This document shows positions 1-7,198 of a DNA stretch of 64,000 bases, piece by piece. The translations under genes were made by a program, and so were the position numbers. Below the pieces are notes generated by a model that was given only the letters and a program-made list of their open reading frames with translations, ran no database searches and had not been told where the DNA came from. Position 1 is the first letter of the stretch, and each line of letters begins with the position of its first letter. The stretch spans positions 62,001 through 126,000 of the forward strand of contig CAYRYD010000005.1 in the NCBI GenBank assembly GCA_964428345.1. Direction: 5' to 3'. This stretch comes from JABDMH01 sp964428345. GTDB lineage: Bacteria > Bacteroidota > Bacteroidia > Chitinophagales > Saprospiraceae.

Positions 1-1047
1 TCGGGACTGCACAGTCAGACTATCGGAAATATCCGGAAAGTACTGGATCTGGCCTATGAAAGGGGTATTGTGGTCAGTCTTTGCCTCTGGTCATTCGATA
101 TGTTACAAAATCAGGGACAGAATCTGGCGCACACCAGGTCCTTACTTGAAGATACAGCAGCAACGCTCTCCTATATCCACCGTGCTCTTATTCCTATGGT
201 GCAGGCTTTGGATGGTCATCCGGCCATCATGACCTGGGAGATCTTTAACGAACCGGAAGGGATGACCACCGATTTCGGATGGTCGGCCGAGCGCACGACC
301 ATGCAATTTATCCAGCGATTTGTTAACCTCTGCGCCGGAGCGATCCACCGGGTTGCTCCGGAGGCGCTGATTTCCAATGGTTCCTGGTCATTTCAAGCCT
401 CATCCGACGTGGCCGGATACATGGATTTTTACCGCGATGACCGGCTGATTGCAGCGGGGGGCGATCCGGAAGGTACCCTGGATTTTATTCAGGTCCATTA
501 TTACGATCACCTGGGTTTGGCGGCTTCTCCCTTTCATCATCCGGCCTCTCACTGGGGCATCGACAAACCCATCGTGATCGGGGAGTTTCCTGCCCACGGT
601 ATTGAAGGATTTACGGTGCAGGAATGCTATCAGTTTGCATACCGGTTGGGCTATGCGGGAGCCCTTGCCTGGTCTTACTCTGATACCCAGTTTGGCGGAC
701 TCCCGGCAGCGAGACCGGGTATGCTCAGCCTTTTTGGGGACTACCCGGAGGATGTCACTGTTCCCGATACCAATACTACCGTGTCTATCCGTGAAGACAG
801 GACTTTTGAAATGACCAGGATCTTTCCAAATCCAACGGGAGATGAGCTCAAGGTTGAACTAAAAGACTGGGATGTTCAAGTAATTCGCTTTGAGATATTC
901 AGTAATCAGGGACAATTGATACAGGACGGAAGAATGAAAACCGGGGGGTTGAGCATTTTAATACTGTCAGATTTACCGGCAGGAAGTTACCATCTCCGGT
1001 TGTCGGGCAAAGACCAGTCTGACCATCTGAGATTTCTGAAACTATGA
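1..1047 (+). CDS. GH5-like secreted glycosidase with T9SS sorting tail (5' partial)
   Basis: The reading frame is open from base 1, so the N-terminus lies outside the window. The visible part is the C-terminal half of a (beta/alpha)8 glycosidase of the GH5/cellulase type. A WEIFNEP motif puts the presumed acid/base Glu at about residue 84 of the visible part, and VIGEF puts the presumed nucleophile Glu at about residue 195. The last ~75 residues (from RIFPNPTGDEL) resemble a type A type IX secretion sorting domain, so the enzyme is probably exported to the surface or medium. Substrate (beta-mannan or beta-glucan) cannot be decided. The next gene is convergent, on the other strand. Confidence 0.85.
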   Translation, partial: SGLHSQTIGNIRKVLDLAYERGIVVSLCLWSFDMLQNQGQNLAHTRSLLEDTAATLSYIHRALIPMVQALDGHPAIMTWEIFNEPEGMTTDFGWSAERTTMQFIQRFVNLCAGAIHRVAPEALISNGSWSFQASSDVAGYMDFYRDDRLIAAGGDPEGTLDFIQVHYYDHLGLAASPFHHPASHWGIDKPIVIGEFPAHGIEGFTVQECYQFAYRLGYAGALAWSYSDTQFGGLPAARPGMLSLFGDYPEDVTVPDTNTTVSIREDRTFEMTRIFPNPTGDELKVELKDWDVQVIRFEIFSNQGQLIQDGRMKTGGLSILILSDLPAGSYHLRLSGKDQSDHLRFLKL

Positions 1048-1098
1048 AATTCCAAAATTTTTAGGTTGAATTAATTCCGTAATCTAACTAATAGAGAT

Positions 1099-2874
1099 TT
1101 AATAAGGCCGTACTTTCAGGACTGTGCATTTATTTCCCAATCCGGGAACCGGGAGTTTCTCGAATTTGTCGGGATTGTTTTGGATTACCGGATAGAAATT
1201 CTTTATCGTTGCGTTACTGATGGCATCAACAATAATGTGTGTTATACCTCTAAGCTTGATTTCTTCCAGTTTTTGTTTTTCATATTCCGGAGTATAAATG
1301 TCCCGTTCATTTCCGATCACGAGACCTGGCAAGCCACTATAGAGATAAACAATTCGGGGTTTTACCGACATCACATAAGACCCGGCGGGTAAGTTTTGTC
1401 CACACCATTTTGCCGAGGTTAAAAAGCTTTCATAGTAAACATTGTAGACGGCTCCCTTGGTCAGTACGTTATAACGGTTGGCACTCAGATGCGTAACGAA
1501 TATAAGACCAATTATCCCGAATGTGGCTGCCTTGACAATTGAAGTCCAGTGCTTGTTTTTTGACAGGATTTGATGATTCAAAATAACGAGGATGCCCCGG
1601 TAAAAATGATAAATAAGAAAGGGGATCAAGACCGATAAATACCGGATAATGACGCGTTCCTGTGGGGTCAGACTGGCTGCCAGTATGGTGAGAATGAGAG
1701 CTAACGAATAGAAAGCTACCAGTTTTTTTTGCCGTAAATCAGATACAAGACCAATGAGGATAATCAACTGGATTAGAATCCAGAAAAGATTTACCGGTGA
1801 GAGAAAATGATCAGCAGACTGCTTATACCACCGAAAAGCATCCGGGCTAAAAAAAAGATGGCCTGCGACATTCGTTAATGCGGTAAAATTATGACTTATA
1901 TGTGACCACCAGTCGACCTGCATGAATATTCCCAGCTGTGAGACACCCAGTTGCTGCTGACGGTACTGCCAGAAAATAAATCCGGCAATCAATGGGAAAG
2001 CAATAAGTACAAATTTTGCCAGCAAAAGACGCCCATTTTGATCACTGATTTTCAATTGAATTATTTGCAACCATGGCAGTCTGCTAATGAAGTACATCAA
2101 AATAGCTATGATCAACGCCACTCCTACCGCGCGGGTCAGGTAAGTCCAGACCAATAGGAAGAACAATAACAACAATAATGGCCAACTGATGACTTTCTTC
2201 CGGTCAAATCGATTAAAGACGATCAAAACAGTCAGGCACCAGAATAAATAGGGGGCTTCAGTAACGATCATGGTAGAGTGGGCTATCAGGTAAGGTGAAA
2301 GAAATCCCGTGATACCCAGCAATGCACTGACGAAGAAATCAAATTCCTGTCGCAGGAAAATAAAGAATAGGGGACCAGTTGCCAGACTAATGATCATGAT
2401 CAGAATTTTCATCGGAAGGAAATTCAATCCCCAGATGGCATAACTGGGTGCCAGCAGCAAGGGTAATCCAATGGAAGCGATCGAGTTGGGTGTCTCTGTC
2501 GGGGTGTCCAACCGGAAAAAGCCACCCCGGTCCACCAACGATTTGGCATTGATGATATATTCGGCGTTATCACCATTGGGAGACAACACAGGATTGAAAG
2601 ATCCAAGGTATAGAAGGCAGGCGGCTATAAAAGTAAGGCCAAGAAAAATATGATCAATTTTTCTGATCTTTTTGCTAGTCAGTGCCTGATATCCAAAATA
2701 GCCATAACCGGCCAGCAGCATAACCACAGTCAGATAATAAAGCAATCCCAGCAAAAGTGGGTCCTGTCCAAACCATGGATTGACTGAATCGGGAATAGTG
2801 CTCCACTGGTAAATTAAAAGGATTACCATAGAGAGTATCCCGAAAATATATACTATCCATACCGGACGCTTCAT
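1099..2874 (-). CDS. GT-C type integral membrane glycosyltransferase (ArnT/PMT-like)
   Basis: A 591-residue protein with about a dozen hydrophobic segments and a short soluble C-terminal domain. The first extracytoplasmic loop carries an acidic motif (NGDNAEY, near residue 100) and a later loop has VTEAPY. This is the layout of GT-C enzymes that use polyprenyl-phosphate sugars, such as the dolichyl-phosphate-mannose mannosyltransferase/ArnT group. It probably transfers a sugar to a lipid or protein at the periplasmic face of the inner membrane; donor and acceptor are unknown. The C-terminal ~90 residues could bind the acceptor. No operon partner is evident. Confidence 0.7.
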   Translation of the reverse strand: MKRPVWIVYIFGILSMVILLIYQWSTIPDSVNPWFGQDPLLLGLLYYLTVVMLLAGYGYFGYQALTSKKIRKIDHIFLGLTFIAACLLYLGSFNPVLSPNGDNAEYIINAKSLVDRGGFFRLDTPTETPNSIASIGLPLLLAPSYAIWGLNFLPMKILIMIISLATGPLFFIFLRQEFDFFVSALLGITGFLSPYLIAHSTMIVTEAPYLFWCLTVLIVFNRFDRKKVISWPLLLLLFFLLVWTYLTRAVGVALIIAILMYFISRLPWLQIIQLKISDQNGRLLLAKFVLIAFPLIAGFIFWQYRQQQLGVSQLGIFMQVDWWSHISHNFTALTNVAGHLFFSPDAFRWYKQSADHFLSPVNLFWILIQLIILIGLVSDLRQKKLVAFYSLALILTILAASLTPQERVIIRYLSVLIPFLIYHFYRGILVILNHQILSKNKHWTSIVKAATFGIIGLIFVTHLSANRYNVLTKGAVYNVYYESFLTSAKWCGQNLPAGSYVMSVKPRIVYLYSGLPGLVIGNERDIYTPEYEKQKLEEIKLRGITHIIVDAISNATIKNFYPVIQNNPDKFEKLPVPGLGNKCTVLKVRPY

Positions 2875-2963
2875 AACAAAGACTGCCTATCCTGTTTTTC
2901 CCGAAACGACAAATCTGCTAAGTTCAGGTAAAGTAACTGAACTCCGGCGAAACAGCCACTTTT

Positions 2964-4043
2964 TTAACTGGCAAAGCTCAGGCTATAGACCATCGGCAGG
3001 TAATTGGAGACCGCTGTCCAGTTTTCTCCCGCATCGCCAGAAGCAAACAGATTTCCGGTGGTGGTGCCGAAAAACACGTTGTTGCCATCGGAGATCAGGG
3101 CATGCCGAAACACCAGATCATAGCAATACTGCTGGGGTAGTCCTTTGCGAAATGTGAGCCAGGATTTCCCTCCATCATCTGTACGGCAAACACACAGTTT
3201 CCTGTCAACCGCTACCCTCATTTCGTCACTGATCGCCGGTACGACCCAGGCTCTGTCCGGATTGCCCGGATCGGCGGCAATGGCAAAACCAAACCGGGCA
3301 GTGCCTTCAGGGTCTGAAATCTCTTGCCAGGATTCGCCTCCGTTGCTGGTTCGGAAAATACCGCAATGATTTTGTTGCCAGAGTATGTCAGGATTGGCTG
3401 GACAAGAGACCACCAGGTGAGGATCATGTCCCACTTCTGTTTCAGGATCGGGAAGGAAATCAGCCCGCAATCCCTTATTTTTAGGTATCCAGGATTGGCC
3501 ACCATCCCGTGATTCAAATACACCGGCCACGCTGACACCAACATAAAGGTGGTCCGGATCCCGGGGATCTACCACAATCGAATGGATGCCGGCATGATCT
3601 CTGCCTCCTCCAAACCAATGTTCCGGCCGGCTGGGGTGGCTCCAAAGACTTTCCACCAACGAAATCCGATCGTCGGCTTCCTTTTTAAATAATCCTCCAG
3701 GCTCGGTGCCGATCCAAAGTGTATTTTGCTGGTTTTGTCCCCCGGCGGCAAAGGCCCAGATATAACGGAGACTTGCAGGAATATCATCCCTGATCGTCAA
3801 TCCTTCCGGGTATTGTGGTGCGGTTATTTCAGACCATGTTTTGCCCTTGTCATCTGACCGGTGCAGTTTATTACCCCAGTGTCCGTGATCGAGTGCCACC
3901 CACCAGGTACCATTACGCTCGTCTTCAAATACCAGGTTGACGGGAATACCCAGAAAATGGTCAGACGTGATTTTCCAGGAAGAACCGTTTCTTTCAAGTA
4001 CGAGCATGCCTTTTCGGGTGCCAACCAAAACTTTGTTTTTCAT
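2964..4043 (-). CDS. BNR/Asp-box beta-propeller protein (sialidase-like fold)
   Basis: A 359-residue protein with five Asp-box motifs (SxDxGxxW type) near residues 62-70, 177-185, 231-239, 287-295 and 333-342, as in BNR-repeat beta-propellers and photosystem II assembly factor-like proteins. No signal peptide is visible, so it is probably cytoplasmic. The sialidase Arg triad cannot be recognised, so sialidase activity should not be assumed. It lies 22 nt downstream of a MoaD/ThiS-like gene on the same strand and the two are likely co-transcribed. Function unknown. Confidence 0.75.
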   Translation of the reverse strand: MKNKVLVGTRKGMLVLERNGSSWKITSDHFLGIPVNLVFEDERNGTWWVALDHGHWGNKLHRSDDKGKTWSEITAPQYPEGLTIRDDIPASLRYIWAFAAGGQNQQNTLWIGTEPGGLFKKEADDRISLVESLWSHPSRPEHWFGGGRDHAGIHSIVVDPRDPDHLYVGVSVAGVFESRDGGQSWIPKNKGLRADFLPDPETEVGHDPHLVVSCPANPDILWQQNHCGIFRTSNGGESWQEISDPEGTARFGFAIAADPGNPDRAWVVPAISDEMRVAVDRKLCVCRTDDGGKSWLTFRKGLPQQYCYDLVFRHALISDGNNVFFGTTTGNLFASGDAGENWTAVSNYLPMVYSLSFAS

Positions 4044-4065
4044 TTGTATGGGAATTTTTTCAGGT

Positions 4066-4338
4066 TTATCCTCCGGAGAGAGCCTGCATGATGTACACTT
4101 CGTCGTCCGGCCGTAGGGTGTCCTGTAACCGTTCCCTGTCGCTGATCAACTTTTGACTGACGAATATATTCACGTGTTTTCGCAGTTGTCCCTGTTCGTT
4201 GACGATGTAATTCTTCAACCCTGGATGTTTACGGTCCAACATATCAATGAGTTCGCTGACATTACGACAGTCAACCAACATAGGTCCCAGGTCTGGGTAG
4301 AAACGTTTCAGGGCCTGGGTAAAATTAACTTTAGCCAT
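4066..4338 (-). CDS. MoaD/ThiS-family small sulfur-carrier-like protein
   Basis: A 90-residue ubiquitin-like protein ending in Gly-Gly (QALSGG), the C-terminus that is adenylated and thiocarboxylated in MoaD and ThiS. The preceding DDEVYIMQA stretch fits the last beta strand of the fold. No moaE, moeB, thiF or thiG homologue is nearby, so it is not placed in molybdopterin or thiamine synthesis by context. It stands directly upstream of the BNR-propeller gene, which suggests a dedicated role with that protein. Upstream lies the decamer tandem repeat. Confidence 0.8.
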   Translation of the reverse strand: MAKVNFTQALKRFYPDLGPMLVDCRNVSELIDMLDRKHPGLKNYIVNEQGQLRKHVNIFVSQKLISDRERLQDTLRPDDEVYIMQALSGG

Positions 4339-4420
4339 ACGAGATAATTAAATCAGAAACTTCAAGAGGCAGGCTTGGTGGGCCGAAGTTAAGGCATACA
4401 GACTAATTGATCAAGGATTT

Positions 4421-4690
4421 GAAGTGGTTTGATGTGGTTGGAAATGGTTTGAAGTGGTTGGAAATGGTTTGAAGTTGTTTGAGGTGGTTTGAAGTGGTTG
4501 GAAATGGTTTGAAGTTGTTTGAGGTGGTTTGAGGTGGTTGGAAATGGTTTGAAGTTGTTTGAGGTGGTTTGAGGTGGTTGGAAATGGTTTGAAGTGGTTT
4601 GAGGTAGTTTGAAGTTGTAGGAAGTGGTTTGAGGTAGTTGGATGTTGTTTGAAGTGGTTTGAAGTGGTTTGAAGTGGTTGTTAGTGGATT
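4421..4690. repeat. Decamer tandem array (26 units) with 40-bp higher-order repeat
   Basis: Twenty-six consecutive, exactly 10-bp units fill 4421-4680, followed by one degenerate unit. The consensus is GARRTGGTTK (for example GAAGTGGTTT, GAAATGGTTT, GAGGTGGTTG). No unit gains or loses a base. A four-unit order recurs at 4461-4500, 4501-4540 and 4541-4580 (the last two identical), with a decayed fourth copy at 4581-4620. The plus strand has no C from 4413 to 4708. The array fills the gap between the MoaD-like and HD-like genes and stops at the HD gene's stop codon, so any minus-strand transcript across it would be G-free. Confidence 0.95.
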
Positions 4691-5369
4691 AGAAATTGGA
4701 TTTTGGTTCGAGAAGTTCTCTGGTAATCAGTTGCTGACCACTGTTTTTATAGTTGAGGTAATTAACCCGGCGGAGGTTATGAAGAAATTCCTGGCCGTAG
4801 TTGGTGAGATACTGATGCTGCACGAAACATTCGTCAATAAAATCGAACCATTGCAACCGGGTCAGCCGCCCATTGATGCGGAGCATTTCTTCCTTACGGC
4901 GATCCAGCATTTCCTGATAGTTGGATGCGGCCAGAAAGTACCAGTCGGCATCATGGAGCACCATATCAAAAAGTGAAGTAACATCCCAGGCGGTGCCTGA
5001 ATTGAGAATGACATTAACGATCCGGGTTATGATCTCTTGTTCTACGGCGTACCGCTTTAAGAACCCGGTGGCCAGTTCGGCACTTGCAATGCGATGTTGT
5101 TCCGCTGTTCTAGTTAGCCCCGTATGGTGGAACCAGGCCGCTATCTTCAGCATGAGTTGATCCTGGAGGCTGATTTCTTCCGCTTTGCTGATCAGTGATA
5201 CCGCATGTACGGTCTGGACTGTATAACGTTGGTTATGGAAAACAAAGTCAGGGCTCAGGCTTTCCTGCAGAAGCTCAAGGACATACTCGGAAGCCTGTTC
5301 TACCAATTTTGGTGTCAGACTAAAGCCATCATATAATGCACTGTCTTTCAATATCATTCCAGGTTTCAT
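4689..5369 (-). CDS. HD-domain phosphohydrolase-like protein with degraded metal site
   Basis: A 226-residue all-helical protein resembling bacterial HD-superfamily proteins. The helix normally reading HNxxH...V is FHNQRYTVQTV (Tyr49 where the metal His is expected), and the normal FHDTG motif reads FHHTG (His82 for the Asp). The later HDADW (Asp140/Asp142) is kept. With two metal ligands replaced, hydrolase activity is doubtful and a binding or regulatory role is possible. The frame is intact and the length is normal for the small HD group. The stop codon abuts the decamer array. Confidence 0.65.
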   Translation of the reverse strand: MKPGMILKDSALYDGFSLTPKLVEQASEYVLELLQESLSPDFVFHNQRYTVQTVHAVSLISKAEEISLQDQLMLKIAAWFHHTGLTRTAEQHRIASAELATGFLKRYAVEQEIITRIVNVILNSGTAWDVTSLFDMVLHDADWYFLAASNYQEMLDRRKEEMLRINGRLTRLQWFDFIDECFVQHQYLTNYGQEFLHNLRRVNYLNYKNSGQQLITRELLEPKSNF

Positions 5370-5558
5370 TAAGGAATCATATTTGTCGGGACAGTATCGG
5401 TTTTCAGTTTTCCTGATACAGAAACCGTGCCATCACTGCAGAAAGGACGGGTATAGCAGTGAGAACCTGGTTTTGAAGGGAGGGTGGGAAGACATTCGAC
5501 TGGAAAACAAAATTTGACCCAAATGATTTTCGGGCTCTTTACCAAGGTTCCTCTGGTC

Positions 5559-6272
5559 TTACACCAGGCATTGTTTATACATCTGAATCACATTTTGAAG
5601 CCCATAATACAAAGCATCAGCAATCAGCGCATGGCCGATGGAAACTTCAAGGAGATTGGGAAGTCGTTTTTTCAAAAAGCGAAGGTTGTGCAGATTCAGA
5701 TCGTGCCCTGCATTGACACCGAGGTTTAGAGATTCTGCATGGGCAGCTGCTTCCGCAAAAGGCCTTACCGCTTTCTCGGGATCTTTGACAAAGTCGTGCG
5801 CATAAGGACCGGTGTACAGCTCGATCCGGTCGGCATTGACAGCTTTGGCACCCTCCAGCATCCGGAGGTCAGGGTCGACAAAAAGGGAACTGCGAATCCC
5901 TTTTTCCTTCAATTGACCGATGACATCCGCCAGAAAATCGTGATGTTTGATGGTATTCCAGCCGGCATCGGAAGTCAGGGCATCGGGAGCATCGGGCACG
6001 AGCGTACATTGGTCTGGCTGGATTTCCAGAATGATCTTTAGAAATTCAGGAGTTGGATTGCCTTCGATATTAAATTCGGTTGTAACGGTAGCCTTGAGCG
6101 GCGCCAGATCGGCATAGCGAACATGGCGTTGATCGGGTCGCGGGTGTACTGTTATCCCCTCAGCTCCAAAACGCTCACAATCCTTTGCCACCTCGATCAA
6201 ATCCGGTATATTGCCTCCGCGGGCATTCCTGATTAGTGCGACTTTATTCAGGTTTACGCTCAATCGTGTCAT
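5559..6272 (-). CDS. pdxJ: Pyridoxine 5'-phosphate synthase
   Basis: A 237-residue protein of normal PdxJ length. It begins with the typical RLSVNLNKVALIRNARGG segment and has GITVHPRPDQRH, NIEGNPT, the catalytic Glu region RIELYTGPYA, and LGVNAGHDLNLHNL near the end. PdxJ condenses 1-deoxyxylulose 5-phosphate with 3-amino-2-oxopropyl phosphate in the DXP-dependent vitamin B6 pathway, in the cytoplasm. It is transcribed away from the CPBP protease gene and their 5' ends nearly or partly overlap. Confidence 0.95.
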   Translation of the reverse strand: MTRLSVNLNKVALIRNARGGNIPDLIEVAKDCERFGAEGITVHPRPDQRHVRYADLAPLKATVTTEFNIEGNPTPEFLKIILEIQPDQCTLVPDAPDALTSDAGWNTIKHHDFLADVIGQLKEKGIRSSLFVDPDLRMLEGAKAVNADRIELYTGPYAHDFVKDPEKAVRPFAEAAAHAESLNLGVNAGHDLNLHNLRFLKKRLPNLLEVSIGHALIADALYYGLQNVIQMYKQCLV

Positions 6273-6289
6273 CAGGCAAAGATACTATT

Positions 6290-7198
6290 TTGAATACGGA
6301 AATCTATTTACCGGAAGACCGGTCGCAATTGATCAGGTTGTTGTTTTTTTTCCTGGCCATCGTCCTGGGATGTATTGTTCTGGGCACTTTCATCCAGTTA
6401 GCTTATTTGTACATTCTGGGAGTGGATGCAACTACGATTTTTGTCGATGATGGAGATAGCCGGCATTTAAAGGCAGTGCTGTTCATCACCCAACTTTTTA
6501 CCTTCCTGATTCCTGCCCTGTTATTCGGATGGATGACGTTTAAGTACAGGATGTGGTCTTTCTTCGGACTAAAAGAACCAATCTCCGGACGATGGATATT
6601 GTATAGTGTCGTCATGTTGCTTTTTCTGCTTCCGGTCATCCAATTTACCTACGAATTCAATCAGTCACTTCCCTTACCCGACTGGATGACAGACCTGGAA
6701 GACAATGCTACCCGGGTGCTTGAAGCCATCGTCCGGATGGATAACCCATGGGATCTGATCGTCAATATTTTGTTGATTGCACTTTTACCTGCTTTGGGCG
6801 AAGAGCTGATTTTTAGGGGTATACTGCAACAACTGGGCTATCGTATTTTCCGACGTGAGGAAGTCAGTGTGTGGGTGATTGCCATCATTTTCAGTATCAT
6901 TCATTTTCAGTTTGAAGGGTTTATACCCAGGTTGATCCTGGGCCTTTATCTTGGTTATTTGTTTCTCTGGACCAGGAATATACTGATTCCGGTAGCTGCC
7001 CATTTTGCCAACAACGGATTAATGATCATTCTGAGTTATTTCCGGCCGGAGCTGATCAGTGACTTGGATGAAACACCCGTACCCGAACTACCGTGGTATG
7101 GAGTAGTACTCAGTGCACTATGTATTATCCCCTTGATTATCTATTTCCGGAATATCTACCATAAGCCCATTGGCTCAGACAAAAAATACGAAGTATGA
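6290..7198 (+). CDS. CPBP-family intramembrane metalloprotease (CAAX protease-like)
   Basis: A multi-pass membrane protein with the three CPBP motifs: EELIFRG (Glu171/Glu172 and Arg176 counted from this start), IIHFQFEG (His205) and HFANNG (His238). These fit the Abi/CAAX prenyl-protease glutamic/metal active site in the membrane. The start is uncertain. Candidates are GTG 6236, GTG 6266 and TTG 6290; the first two would overlap the start of the divergent pdxJ, so TTG 6290 is preferred. The stop overlaps the next gene's start (ATGA), which suggests translational coupling. Substrate unknown. Confidence 0.8.
   Translation: MNTEIYLPEDRSQLIRLLFFFLAIVLGCIVLGTFIQLAYLYILGVDATTIFVDDGDSRHLKAVLFITQLFTFLIPALLFGWMTFKYRMWSFFGLKEPISGRWILYSVVMLLFLLPVIQFTYEFNQSLPLPDWMTDLEDNATRVLEAIVRMDNPWDLIVNILLIALLPALGEELIFRGILQQLGYRIFRREEVSVWVIAIIFSIIHFQFEGFIPRLILGLYLGYLFLWTRNILIPVAAHFANNGLMIILSYFRPELISDLDETPVPELPWYGVVLSALCIIPLIIYFRNIYHKPIGSDKKYEV

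Noticed and set aside
4421..4690. CRISPR array
   Set aside because: The repeats are 10 bp with no unique spacers, and no cas gene is in the window.
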